This document shows, one piece after another, positions 13,901 through 25,340 of a stretch of 64,000 bases of DNA; within the stretch, counting starts at the first letter, position 1, and each line of letters starts with the position of its first letter. The notes under the pieces were generated by a model, which saw only the letters and a program-made list of their open reading frames with translations, made no database searches and was not told where the DNA came from. The position numbers and the translations under genes were made by a program. The stretch comes from Carnegiea gigantea (Eukaryota > Streptophyta > Magnoliopsida > Caryophyllales > Cactaceae). The stretch lies in contig JAKOGI010000025.1 of the NCBI GenBank assembly GCA_029747015.1, positions 1,851,001 through 1,915,000 on the forward strand. The letters are read 5' to 3'.

Positions 13901-14342
13901 AGTAAGACGTTATTGTTCTTTTGTTTTTTTAATATGTAGTAGCTAGGGCTAGACATTAATAACTATAGGTTTCACAATCATCCAATTGTTGTGATGGGCC
14001 ACCAGAATAAGATAAGTAGGTACATATGTTTTTGTTGTCGTACATATATATTGGACAAGAAGAGTCGTGTATTATTGATCCAGAACATTGTATAGGTTTT
14101 CGAGGGACCCATGCATGTTTTAGACGTTGTCTTCATCATTGGCATGCAGAAATGCAAGATTTTGTGACGATTTTCACGTAGGTGGTAAGAAGCTTCATGC
14201 ATTTTATGATGGCCATTCAAATTTAGAACCCACGAATAAAAAGATTCCTTTAGTACTTGTGGCTACGCATGCATGCATGCACGTTGGAAATGATGACCTA
14301 TTTCCTTGTACAATAATTGCGTGCTTAGACAACTATACTGAT
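10967..14342. other. AT-rich intergenic DNA with possible MITE relics
   Basis: No gene is visible. Around 12310-12480 there are several short direct repeats of the type agtggttagt. Between about 12484 and 12775 the ends read tttggtaaatg and, inverted, caaacacagcc, which hints at a degraded inverted-repeat element. Open frames here are short and without family signatures. Confidence 0.45.
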
Positions 14343-14683
14343 AGGATATGTTGTTTTGGTGGAGAAAAAAATGTATACGGACTGAAAATAAATTGAAAAC
14401 GATGAGGAAGGAATGGGAAAGATGGGAAAGGATCGATATCAAATGGTGTGAAATCGGAATGCATGAAAAATCTTTAGAAATACTAAAAAAGATGGGGACG
14501 AATGGAAAATTTTGTTCATAGATGGTGAAAATGATGGAAACAAGTGGAAAAGAATTGTCTGAAATGGGAAGAAGTGATAAGGAATGATAAATTTTTTTAT
14601 TGAATGAGTAAGAAAGAAGCAATAGACGGCGTGAATGGAAAGAGATGAGAACCTTATCATTTACCCACGAAAAGAACAGACCC
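14343..14683. mobile_element. degraded MITE, GTTCTTTTCGTGGG family
   Basis: The right end reads acccacgaaaagaacagaccc. Its complement, GGGTCTGTTCTTTTCGTGGG, matches the left end at about 14343 only loosely. The same terminal repeat bounds two further elements at 46223-46416 and 46580-46786. The interior is rich in ATGGGAAA-type words. A 151-codon frame on the minus strand across it looks fortuitous. Confidence 0.55.
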
Positions 14684-16417
14684 TTAGTTAGGATCTTCGT
14701 CCCTCCTACGCGAGACAATATAAGATATCATGCATTAATAGAGATGTTCACTCATATAGTTTAATTATATCAGTATTTTGATAATTAATGTTTGATTTTT
14801 AAAAAGACATTTTTACGATAGGATCGGATGAAGATTGAAGTCTTCTTTTCTTTCCTGAATTTGGTGACAAGAAGGAGTGGAGTTTTGAAATTCTATAATA
14901 ATTTACACTTCTTTTTAAACCCATTTTGGTATAGATCTCAAGTTTATAAATATAGCATAAAACGTCAAAGTTATACAAACAGAAGAAAAAAACACCTACC
15001 TCCATTAAAAAATGTCACAAACTCAAATTTATGTTGTCAATTAAAAAACTTAAAAGTGCCTAAATATTAATTACTTCATTTTAAATTAGGAATTTAATTA
15101 GTTTAATCAAACATACCTTCAGAATTAATAGGATTTTTAAGAGAAAGATATGGCTCTAGTCATGCTAATTGAATCAAGAGTAGAGAGCGTTGAGTTTTGC
15201 TATTTATTTTGCGTGCATGCAACCAATATCATAATTAATTCATCATAGTCATACCAATTCATAAGTCATCTATTCAAGCACCCTTGTTCTTGAGAATAAA
15301 TCACTGTTTGAAATATATTTTCATCAAAAGTATGAAAATATATGGCAGCTTTTTAAGATTATGAATTTTGAATGGTGTCAAAAATCTTTGAGATCACAAC
15401 TTTGTTCCTACATTCTATTCAATTACTAAAAAAAAAAAATATACAAAAAAGATGCAATTTTAACACTTTAATTGTTTTTTTATTAAAATGTGTGTTGATT
15501 AGACAAAAACAAAACAAATTTTCTCGATAGCTCATTAGTTTTTCTTACTAGTTGTCCTGAACCGTTAATAATTTCTTCAAACTTGTGTTTGAAGTCCCTT
15601 AGAGGCGGCCCATCCCCTCAATCAAGATAGTCGTACAATTATTTATTAGAATATTATATTTTCGCCTCATATTTACTTGTTATAGATAATATTTTGTTCC
15701 TACATTGGCTCCCTTAAGATTGCATATGACAAGGAGCGATTTGAATTTCAATGCGTATTTTCATGTTCACATACTGTCTCAAATCCTTCTAATAGAAGCG
15801 TCGCTTAAGTTGCGCTAGAATTCAACACTTGAGATGAGGCAGAATTCAAATTTCAACGCGTGTCGTTCTTCACACCCACAAGTTATCTATCTCTAGTACT
15901 TCCAAATCGACGCACCACCTATATTCCACTAGATTGCAAATCTAAGGAATTTTGAAGAGGCAAACCTCCTATAGTCCTCGTGATCTTATCTTCTTCCTAC
16001 ATAAACTTGAAAATTAACTGAACAGAGGTCGATGTAACACTGTCGCTATGAAAAATTAAAGAGAATTTATAAACTGTATCTTATTTCTATGTGCGCATAT
16101 ATGTTTGTATGTGTGTGCCCTTTTACTATATTAGTAACATATGAGAAGGGATATAAATTCATGGCATGTGTTCTTTACATCCACACAATATCTTTAGCCC
16201 TTTAGCTAGAAGCACTACAATATATATCTTTAACCCTTTAGCTAGAAGCACTACCAAACTTCTACTTGAGCTTGAATTGAATCATATAAATGTCGCCAAG
16301 TAACATTTTTCACCCATTTATTTGGTGAATCAACTACATATAGAATGATCCATCAATATAAATGAAATTTAAATTTAATTATCTTGTATCGACTAGCAAT
16401 ATGTTCACATTTTCTTA
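14684..16417. other. AT-rich intergenic DNA without visible genes
   Basis: Only short open frames occur and none matches a family I know. A short duplication (tctttagccctttagctagaagcactac, seen as two partial copies at about 16190-16255) is the only structure I noticed. Confidence 0.5.
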
Positions 16418-16813
16418 GGCCTTGTTTGGACCTTGGAGACTTTGGTGGACAGCAAAAAATTTGAAAAAGTTACCTTTTTTTTGTGTATTTGGTTTAGAGA
16501 AAATCATAAAGAAAAAAAATGAAAGAAAATTAGATGAAAAAATTGTTAGAAACAAGGGATACAATTTTTCTCATAAAATTGTGAGGAAAGTTTGGGAAAA
16601 ATTCCCAACCTCCTCCAGTCTTACACTACTGAGATGACATCAACATGACTCAAATAGTTCATCAACATTCAAATTTTTTATCCAAATTTTTGTATTTTTT
16701 CCTCAGTCCAAATAGGAGAAAAAAAAACTCATTTTCTCATCACTTTTTTTTCCTTCACATTTTTTTCCTTCAACTTTTCTTTTCATAAAATTTTGTAAGG
16801 ACCAAACAGAACC
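16418..16813. mobile_element. Tourist-like MITE with TTA target duplication
   Basis: The left end GGCCTTGTTTGGACC and the complement of the right end, GGTTCTGTTTGGTCC, form an imperfect terminal inverted repeat. The trinucleotide TTA flanks both sides (16415-16417 and 16814-16816). A 3-bp TTA/TAA duplication with a GG-starting repeat is typical of PIF/Harbinger-derived Tourist elements. The 396-bp interior encodes nothing credible, so it must have been moved by a transposase supplied elsewhere. Confidence 0.8.
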
Positions 16814-17746
16814 TTAATGTCTTTAAAATTTTCTAATTTTATTCATGAAGATTTCATTATGAATCATCTACATAATTGGAACATCTAATGCAACATTGTA
16901 ATTAGCCTACCCCACCCTAGAACTCTAAAAACCCCTCCTCCCACCCCAAATGCAAAAACCAAACAAAAAAAGGAGGTGGGCACAAGCCCACAGGCAAGCC
17001 CAATGCAGGCCCAGATGCACTTGCATGGGCAACCTGGAGTCACCAAGCCCATTGAGATTCAAATCTCCTAGCATAATTTTGTCATTTTCCATTTTTTTTT
17101 TTTAATGGGAGTTCTTTGTCCTTTCTTCTTTTTTTTAATTTGTGTTTTTACATTTTTTGGGATGCAAATGGGCTAAGATTGATGTAGTTAAGACTTAAAA
17201 TTCTATGTAATAATTTTGAAGATTTCACCATTTGAATAAACTAACTTCCACTACATAGGCATTCATTCATCTTAAAAATAATTTTTCATTAATAAAAATA
17301 TGAAGATTTGTTATCTAATTCAACATAGACTTGGCCCAACCAATTAGTATTTGAATATAACACTATTAAGAGGATAGGCTTTGATAGTTGACCACAGTTA
17401 ATCGGCTTATAACCTTGAGAAATTTTATAAGTAGGTCGCCAATTTAAGAATAATATCAGAAACATGTATGTTGAAGAATACCACTTAAACAAATGGTAAA
17501 TACGCGCTTTTCAATAGAATAGGCTCGGGGATTTACATTCGATTTAGTGTAGGGTTTGCAAAGTATCTATCATACTTCTGAAAGTATATATTTCTAAAAG
17601 TCATATCAATAAAAATATATTAAAAATAGTCTATATGAGAAATATACATAAGAAAAAAAAGTGATAAATAAGAGTACATACTATTAGACGCGTATCATAT
17701 CTCATTTTTCATTTTATCATGAACTCCTCACGGCCTCACCCTCTTA
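16814..17746. other. AT-rich spacer between two MITEs
   Basis: No gene or RNA is visible. A GC-richer patch near 16960-17050 (repeats of gcccaatgc-like words) and a poly-T run near 17093-17103 are the only compositional features. Confidence 0.5.
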
Positions 17747-18129
17747 GAGCACTCCCAATGGGGGAACGCGTTGGGGCAAGTGGGCCCCGCGTGTTCCACG
17801 CGCGGGAGTATCTGCAAGCAGCCAAGGGAAATGAAGGGGGGCCACGCGTGGAGGAACCTGTGGGCATTCCTCCCCGCATGGAAGTTTTAGATTTTTTTTA
17901 TTATTTATTTTTCTTTTTTCTTTTTTTTGAGTTAATATATAATTTTTATATGATTAAAAAATAGATTGTGTGTGATAAGGTGGGTCCATGATAAATTATT
18001 TTATTAGGTTATTAAAATTGGAGTTCCATGGGTTGGAGAAGTGATGACATGCAAGTTCCAAAAATATGAAATTTTTGCTGATGTGGCAAGCTTGAGTTTC
18101 AAAAAATAACACTCTGATTGTGGATGCTC
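17747..18129. mobile_element. second Tourist-like MITE with TTA target duplication
   Basis: The left end GAGCACTCCCAATG pairs with the complement of the right end, GAGCATCCACAATC. TTA lies directly outside both ends (17744-17746 and 18130-18132). The left half is strikingly GC-rich (cgcgttgggg, ccacgcgcggg) compared with its surroundings. An 81-codon plus-strand frame over it is not a believable gene. Confidence 0.8.
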
Positions 18130-19369
18130 TTAGGCTCTTAGCACCTCAAGGATCCTAAACACCAAATCAAGCTAAGAGAAGTTGATTTGTTCTTAAATTT
18201 TGGGACCAAACGGACAGAATTTCCCTTAAAAACTGACTATTTTTCAGACTAAAAGTCCTACATTAAATCCCCTGTATGGAATAGAAGCACAAAAGATAAT
18301 CAAATCAAGTTGAACGGCTACATGCTGGAGACCACAACTCTACAGATCACATGCCCAGAGTAAACCATTCAATGAAGCTCAATAGTACAAAGGAAACGAA
18401 AAGTACAACTAAACGACAGATGTTTCTCAAAGATTTTTGAAATAATAACTTTCACATTTACTGAACATAGGATGCCAACAAAAGCTCCAATCCAAAAATC
18501 AGAAAATCAGAATAAAACAATGGAGTTGGACACTTTATAGTAACCAAACCTTTCACAATTTCAAATAATGGAAGATGAGATGGAGCACAACAGTTTACTA
18601 TAAAAAGATATACAAAGCAATTATAGTAAACTTGGAAATAGAACAATTTTACAGACCACCAAATGGTATCCGGAGACAATGGGATCCTTGTGCCCTGTTG
18701 GTTTGAGTCATTCGTGACCCCACCTCCACCTCCATCTCCCCGCTCATGTGTGGGAGGCATTTAAGTCTCAAACACTTGCAAGTACTGCAGTTATGAAAAA
18801 TATTGAACAAGTTAACGTAAACCTCATTTGTGAAACGAAAGTATAATAACATACTGCACAACGTAAACAGATATAATAATCAAGTAGACGATACATGAAT
18901 ACAAAGAGTATAAGTTCATCATACAAAAGCGAAAGTTCAATATGATATGATTCTATGTTCCTTGTGATTGATTTGGTAGAGTGGTCCCTTGATGGATTAA
19001 TTGTTTGCTTGTCGTATTTGACATGTGTGTTTGATCTTCCATTTCTGATCTTGTACTCTTTGCTTTGTGGCATTATTAATCAAAGAAATCATTAATACAA
19101 TTTAAATCTATGTAGCAATTCTAATTTGTTCAACCCACCATACTAAATACAGATTGTATAATTTATAAATTACTTTACTCGATCAACATTTCAATCATAC
19201 ACAAGTTTTACTGTGCAACTTAATTAACATCATCCTCCTAACTCCCCTGACACGACAAATTAATTGCACGAGTATGAAAAGCAATTTCACAAGCAATTTC
19301 ACAAGCTCACATGTCTGGAAGAAATGCAATTTCACAGGCAATTCCACAAGCTCACATGTCTCTACCCAG
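18130..19369. other. intergenic DNA without recognised genes
   Basis: Several minus-strand frames of 70-101 codons occur at 18458-19073, but they overlap each other and resemble no family I know. From about 19280 short direct repeats of caatttcacaagc begin, leading into the CACTA-like region. Confidence 0.4.
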
Positions 19370-20179
19370 GTTTGTTCAAATTAGAGAAGAAAGCAATTAA
19401 GCAATTACACAAGCAAATTTAGCAAACAAGCTGGAAACCACAACAACAACAGCAATTACACAAGCAAATTAGAGAAGAAAGCAATTAAGCAATTACCCAG
19501 GTTTGTTCTTGTCAGAAACCACAACAACAACAGTAATTACACAAGCAAATTTAGAAAAAGTCTTCTTCCTACAATGTTTGCCGGAAACCCCAACAACCTG
19601 GACACCCTGAATTGCCGGAGATCTCGCCGGAAATCGTCCGTACCCTAGAAACAACAATAGCAAAACCCAAAGCACTTCAGGGCGTTTCGGTTGACGCTAC
19701 GGGGAACAACAACAACAACAAAAAGGAAGACCAAGAGGTAGACTCACCCAATGTGCTGCCGCTCGCCCTAGAAACCGCCGACCTGGCTGCCGGAATTGAG
19801 CCGCAATGGCCGTCGCCCAGGTCGCCGCGTTGCTAGGGCTCAGAGGAAGAGGAAGACGAAGCACGCGAGTCTGCAATGCGTTCGGGGGGCAACTTGAAAT
19901 TTTTTTTGATACGAAATGGTGACACGATGTGAAAATTTCGTATCTATCAGAAACGAAACCGAAATTTCGTTTCTAAATTTCGTTTCTGTCAACTACGAAA
20001 ATGGGTTCGTTTCTAAATTTCGTTTCTATCAAAAACGAGACATGCTTCTCGTTTCCAATTTTCGTTTATGTTAAATACAGAAACTCCCGCGTATCTAATT
20101 TCGTATCTAAAATAAAATCAGATTCGAACTTAAAATTTCGTATCTAATTTCGTATCTAAATGGCCGCGTTTTTGTAGCG
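19370..20179 (+). mobile_element. CACTA-like (En/Spm) terminal region, other end not found
   Basis: The right border reads cgtttttgtagcg, the complement of CGCTACAAAAACG, close to the CACTACAA terminus of plant CACTA transposons. The 290 bases before it are packed with words of the type ttcgtatct and ttcgtttct in both orientations, as expected for subterminal transposase-binding arrays. At 19378-19546 an approximately 85-bp unit containing gagaagaaagcaattaagc and ccacaacaacaac is present twice in tandem. A 74-codon frame at 19612-19836 may be leftover sequence of the element. I did not find a matching left terminus or a transposase, so this is a fragment or a non-autonomous copy. Confidence 0.55.
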
Positions 20180-20912
20180 GAGATGGTTGTCTGATCTGGT
20201 TTTCAAAAAGGGGAAAAAATTTTACACATTACAAGCCTTGATGACCCACCTGACCTAATACACACCAAAGTAATGTCTAGTTAATTGTGTTGACTGATCT
20301 TTTGCATTTTAAGGATTTTTAGAATTTATCTACTAATTGTTTTGTTATGAATTAGCAGATTCTTTTTCAGTTTTCTTTTCAGCTACGATATTGCGTGCAA
20401 AAGTCTTTTTGTATTGTGCCTGATGACATTCGAAAAGAGTTACATCTAGTTGTTAAGTGTTCTACTTCGCACTGCTTCCATAGTTGAGTCTAGTTTGTGT
20501 GTCCTCGACATTCGTTGACAACTCATTGAGTTCATCCTACAAACTGCAAATCGAACCTGGTAGGGTCTTAAACCTACCCTAGAGAAAATAAAATAGAAGA
20601 GCATCGCTTCCATGAATTATTTGAGAGCAATGTCCTACGTATCTTTGGCAGATGAGCTAAGTTAACGCGACGAACATTTTGGCCAATTTTCAGTCCAAGT
20701 GACAATAAAAACATAGAGTACACTACCATGACAAAAAGGATACATGTCACAGCATACGAGTCACAAAAACTTATGCTAACTTGATTTCATAAGGCTAGCA
20801 ATGCAAATGTAAAACTACCTGCGTCTGTTACCACCTACTGCAACACAAACAAAGGAGGCGGGGGGGGGGGGGGTGTGGAAGTTGCATATAGGAGGATCAA
20901 TAGATCGATCGC
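20180..20912. other. spacer and 3' flank of the GASA gene
   Basis: This region separates the CACTA-like end from the GASA stop codon. It includes a run of 12 or more G residues just after 20860, on the 3' side of the GASA gene. No coding signal is visible. Confidence 0.5.
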
Positions 20913-22173
20913 TCAAGGGCACTTGGTCTTGTTGCCATGGGTGGTCATGTCAGTGTAACATCTCCCGCACATCTCTCGGTTGCCGTAGGTGCCGGGTGGG
21001 ACACAGCGGCACCTCACGCAGCATGTGCTACAAGCCCTTAAGCACAGGTTCGGCCTTGAATGCAGGCTGCACCTCCTTTGACATCCTTCTCCACAATCTA
21101 ATTCATACATTCATAACAATTTCAATAGCAAGAATCATATATATCCAATAGTTCTCAACAAAACTAATGATATATTTTTTTTATATAAAAGAAAGAATTA
21201 AAGAAATTAGCTCCTCCAATATATCCTCTAAATGCAAGGTGTAGAATAGCAAACAGATTCCCCATCGTAGCACCAGTGGTCTAGTGGTAGAATAGTACCC
21301 TGCCACGGTACAGACCCGGGTTCGATTCCCGGCTGGTGCATTCGATTAATAGCTTTTTTTTTCCACCCTTCCTTTTGCAATTCTGTACGTGATTTTGACA
21401 TACTACTTGGATATTACCTCAATCTTCGCAGAGTTCTAACAAGCATAGATCTCTTTTTTTTCTTTTTCTTTTTTTTGGGGGGGGGGGCGCTCCAATCCTC
21501 TATTTAATTTCAGTCTAAGTTATTGTTGGATCGCAAAGGATATAACTCTTCTAGTACAGATCTTCTTCATTTATAAGACTCAAATTTGAGATTTGATTTA
21601 ACGAAAATTAATGTCGAACTACTTAAACTAACAAACTAACATAGGTTAGTAGGACTAGAGAGATCTAGATGTAGGCAACGTCTAAAAGCGAGCGGGAGAA
21701 GTAGAAATAATATTTAAGAATATTTAAGGAAAAAGATACTTACATGAACCTATGCCCAGCATGAGCCTTCTGTTCCCTCCTCTCATCTCCTCCTGATTCA
21801 CACAACAAAATCCCCAAAATATTAAAAAAAATCTAAATATCTGGATCTCAAAAATAAATTAAGTGAGGGAAAATCAGAAAAAAAAGAAATTTTCGAGCTA
21901 AAAATTAAAAAAAGAACAAATTTAAGAAAAAAACCTGGCCGACATAAGGTGGCTCTTTATGCACTTCTACTTCAAAATCAGATAAAACCTGCAGTAAACA
22001 AAATATTCAAAGGAAAAACCCCAAATGCATGCAATTCATTTTTTCTGTAAAAATAAAAAGAAAAATTAAGTTTCTGAAAACTGAAAAAAAAATAAAAATA
22101 ATTAGAACCCCATTGTCACCTGAACAAAGCAGAAGAGCACCACCGCAGCCACGAGGAGCGCACGTGCCGCCAT
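20913..22173 (-). CDS. GASA: GASA/Snakin cysteine-rich secreted peptide, four exons
   Basis: GASA (gibberellin-stimulated, Snakin) peptides are small secreted proteins linked to hormone response, redox balance and antimicrobial activity. Exons are 22173-22120, 21988-21935, 21792-21744 and 21097-20913, with consistent phases and GT-AG borders, giving 113 residues. Exon 1 encodes a hydrophobic signal peptide (MAARALLVAAVVLFCFVQ). Exons 2 and 3 encode a short variable linker with acidic and basic residues. Exon 4 holds the whole GASA domain with all 12 expected cysteines, the CVPPGTYGN core and the terminal KCP. The third intron of 646 bp contains a tRNA gene and a SINE relic. Confidence 0.93.
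21270..21340 (+). tRNA. tRNA-Gly (anticodon GCC)
   Basis: The 71-base sequence folds into a complete cloverleaf. The acceptor stem GCACCAG pairs with CTGGTGC, followed by discriminator A. The T-arm carries ggttcgattcc, which is also a perfect B box, and the A box is in tggtctagtggt. The anticodon loop reads ctGCCac, decoding GGC as glycine. No intron is present. It lies in the third intron of the GASA gene on the opposite strand. Confidence 0.97.
21354..21362 (+). terminator. RNA polymerase III terminator of tRNA-Gly
   Basis: A run of nine T residues begins 13 bases after the tRNA 3' end, a suitable stop signal for RNA polymerase III. Confidence 0.85.
21520..21635 (-). mobile_element. tRNA-derived SINE relic, copy in GASA intron
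   Basis: Read on the minus strand, the sequence has an A-box-like taagtagttcgaca, then about 30 bases later a B-box-like atttgagtctt, followed by tataaatgaagaagatctgta. Two plus-strand copies at 22441-22580 and 30213-30358 share the same order of words. The pattern fits a tRNA-derived plant SINE. The copy is degraded and its ends are approximate. Confidence 0.5.
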
Positions 22174-22440
22174 GCTTGGTAGTATTGGCTAATGCTGTGG
22201 GTGAGAGTAGATAGAACCCTTGGTGGTATCGAAATACAAGTACAACAACTACAAAACTAAGATGCCCAAAGTAAAGGTTTGGTGTCACGTTTATAGAGAG
22301 ACAGGGTAACCAGGACAAACTTCACCCTTGCTCCTTGGTGGGCCCAACCCGAATTACGATGGGAATATCTGATAAACGGATAAATCTCTTATATTTGACT
22401 CTCATACTCTGTCTGACTAGAATTTTAGAATGACAATGCT

Positions 22441-22580
22441 GTTTGATTTAAGTGATTTGACACTTATTTCTTTTAAGTGTAGTGTAGGATTTGAGTGTTT
22501 TAAATAAATAAAGTTATGTGATGGAAGATCTGTATTACATTATAGGTTAATAGGAGCTCGACTTTATTAAATAAAGGTCC
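22441..22580 (+). mobile_element. tRNA-derived SINE relic
   Basis: The left part has the A-box-like ttaagtgatttgacac and the B-box-like gatttgagtgttt. The tail (ggttaataggagctcgactt) resembles the tail of the copy at 30213-30358. It lies upstream of the GASA gene. I could not define target-site duplications. Confidence 0.5.
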
Positions 22581-25340
22581 AAAAAGGGAAAAACATTTTT
22601 GAAATATTGCTCAGCTTTGGTTTTATACTTATTAAATGATTAAATTAATTTTGATTTAATTTGTGTTAAGCTGATAAAAATATAAAACCGGTTCAACTTT
22701 AGGTATCTTATTTTGAATTTTGATCTACCAATAAATGGTTAGATAAATTAAGAAAATTATAAGTAAGGTCAATTTAGAGATAAAATTGCTTATGTCCGGA
22801 CCTCTATAAATTTTACAAAAACAGAATCTACATTAAAAGTTATTTGAAGATCAATTCGGTTCATGCCTAAGCATGAAGTAGATCAAATCAAGGAGTACCC
22901 ATTAATTTACTAGCTTTGTATTGGGCTATGGGGGTTGAACAGAAGCTGAGCGTGGAGTTATGGCATTGAAGGCGTACAGTTGATGCAGTACAAAGAGCCA
23001 AAGAACTGGGATTAGGGCACACTTAAATGCACTGCACCAGTCATTGGGAGTCTATTTTGATGTGCATGGGATTTGTTTTTTCCCCCTTCTAGTTCATGTC
23101 GTGCATGCTACCTGTTTTTAGTATTCCATAGTTTCATTTCCTTTTGTATATTATTAGTTTTAAACTCTTAAATATTTTCTCAAAATCTTCTTACGTGTAT
23201 CTCTTAAAATTAGCCTCTCTACGACAAAAAATATTTGTATGGGTAACGTTGTTGATATCTGAATCTCTCCAGTTCTAGCAAAAAGCGAGACGCCAAACTG
23301 TAGTAAAAGCTATTGTGGTCTATTTCATGTGTCTTTCCCCAAGGGCAAGTAGTCAAGGCATTGAACAAAGTTTGTTTTTCAATGTCACGTGTTTGTTACC
23401 AAAGAGCCTGTTGGTGATTACCATGAGACCCTTACATTGAAGTACCCACTTTTAGTGCAGTATCATATCAAATTGGGTTAAAGTTCCCTAATTATTGAAT
23501 TGGATGCACAAACCCTGCAGTCCAACTGTGATGAAGGCATGCTGAGGAGTTTGGCATGGTGGTGGCGGCGATCAAAGCAGGAAGTTGTGTCACCGATCTC
23601 ACAGTTTGTAATTCTCCTGGTGGGGATATACGCAAGGTTATCAATTAGGCCTTCAAGTCTAGTCGCCTCGGTATTAAAGAACTTGTACTAGGCTCGTTGG
23701 GTTGTCCTGTATAAAAAAGTGTGACACATCAAGTTCCGACCTGAGCTGTCCTAATGGTTACAGAGGCATGCAAATGCACAAAATGCCAACGAATAAGAGA
23801 GCCAGTAGTTCACGAATCATTGACAATACATTTGGCTGTGCGTGGCCGCCGCTTGATTTTATGTTCGGCTATGCTTTGGTTTGTTCCTCCTACCCCTTAT
23901 CATATATCTTCATATTTTTCATCATTTGTATGTGTATAGATGGGAAATCTTGGAATGAAAGTGTGCACGTTGAAGACTTTAAGCCTCAAGAGTCAGGAAT
24001 TTGACGGTGTGAATTAACAAAGGCAACAACTTTTAACATGGACCCCACTTTAGCAGGATCCAAGGAATTCCAGTTGTAAACAGCCTCATCCCTATATGTA
24101 TTTCTGCAGACAAAGATGCCAATTTTAGGAAGTTGATGGTGTGAGTTCGCTGATTCTTAACTTATTGGTGATCAACTTTCGCTTAATTCTGAGCAGATCC
24201 AGACTTTGTGAAAGAAAAACTCCCATTTATGCTTGTCTGAAAAACTGAAACAACTAGAAAGAACGAACAAGATACAACACGGCTTCAGAAAACTAAAATT
24301 ATGCTACAAACGGATGAATTTTCACTTTCTGGTTAAAAACCAACACCAATTTAACATGATTTCTGAGGATTTCATCATCTGTACACTTTCTCTAACCCTT
24401 CTATCTAGAATGAACCACTGTGAAGACTATACCTTGTGTTCTGTATCTCAATTGAACAGCCTATTTTCATGCAAATGACCAAAGCCCACAGTAGCCTGCC
24501 ATGCTGCATGTTCTCCACCTACAAGTGGTTGCATCAACTCCACACTCTTCATCAGACGAACATCTGTGATCGTTTCGAGTATCCGGAACGTGACATGCAC
24601 TCTCTAGTTTCTGAATTTCTGGTTTGTATGTGCTTCTTGTTGTTGCAGGACAGATCTTCTGTGCCATTGCACTCACAGGTCGGACCTGACTGGCTCTCTG
24701 CAGAACACAAAGCTCCATGTCTTAGTTCATTGCATACACTTAATCATCCAGCAGTTCCGGGCCATGGAAGACGGACCCAAAGAAATCAACATGTAGTTGC
24801 AAATTGGATTCCCCACAACGTATAACCAGACGAATTGAGACCCTAAGCCCTGCAGTGGCAGGGTGTGGGGGAACACGAGGCAAGGAGATACACTCACCCT
24901 TACCCCTGAAACACACAAAAGATGTACCCCTTGGACCTAGATTTGAAAACTATCAACTACCTACTCCCACACAACAAAAGAAGCAAGGGCAGTTCAGTAA
25001 AGCAATTAGTCCACTGGCTTCAAGCAAATCGAGGAGGAAAATAAAGCCAGGCTAAGCCCTTACCATTAGTTTCACCATAACTTCACATTCCACAAAACTA
25101 TATGTTACTACATAGAACCACCACTCTCTAGTCTCTACGCTCTAGTATGAATTTTGTAGCTCATAATTCACTTAATTGATCTTTTTCTTGGCTTGGGTGG
25201 TGTATTATGTGAATGGTGGATTCTTTGAGCTAGAACGTGCGGAATAAGAAAACGCCTTAGCGAGAAAATAAGTTCATTATGTGCAAAATTGTCTTTACCC
25301 AGGGAGAAGGGCTTCAACATGCAATGTCTAGAAGTCCAGA
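22581..25340. other. intergenic DNA without a supported gene
   Basis: Between the SINE relic and the mannosidase stop codon I see no gene that can be supported. Open frames at 23500-24004 and 24233-25055 are 60-130 codons long and lack family signatures. One minus-strand frame at 24467-24718 is rich in cysteines (CSSDEEC, TCRWRTC) but has no signal peptide or known spacing. The last few hundred bases are probably the 3' untranslated region of the mannosidase gene. Confidence 0.4.

Noticed and set aside
14263..14718. 151-codon minus-strand open frame
   Set aside because: It runs through a degraded MITE and its Ser/Phe/Ile-rich translation reflects repeat composition; no family motif is present.
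18458..19073. Overlapping minus-strand frames of 70-101 codons
   Set aside because: They overlap in different frames, show no motif and sit beside transposon-derived DNA.
22007..22318. 103-codon minus-strand frame over the GASA first exon
   Set aside because: It is in a different frame from the GASA signal peptide, overlaps it and continues into the intron; the four-exon GASA model explains the region.
24467..24718. Cysteine-rich minus-strand frame that might be a defensin-like peptide
   Set aside because: There is no signal peptide, the cysteine spacing fits no family I know, and no splice structure extends it.
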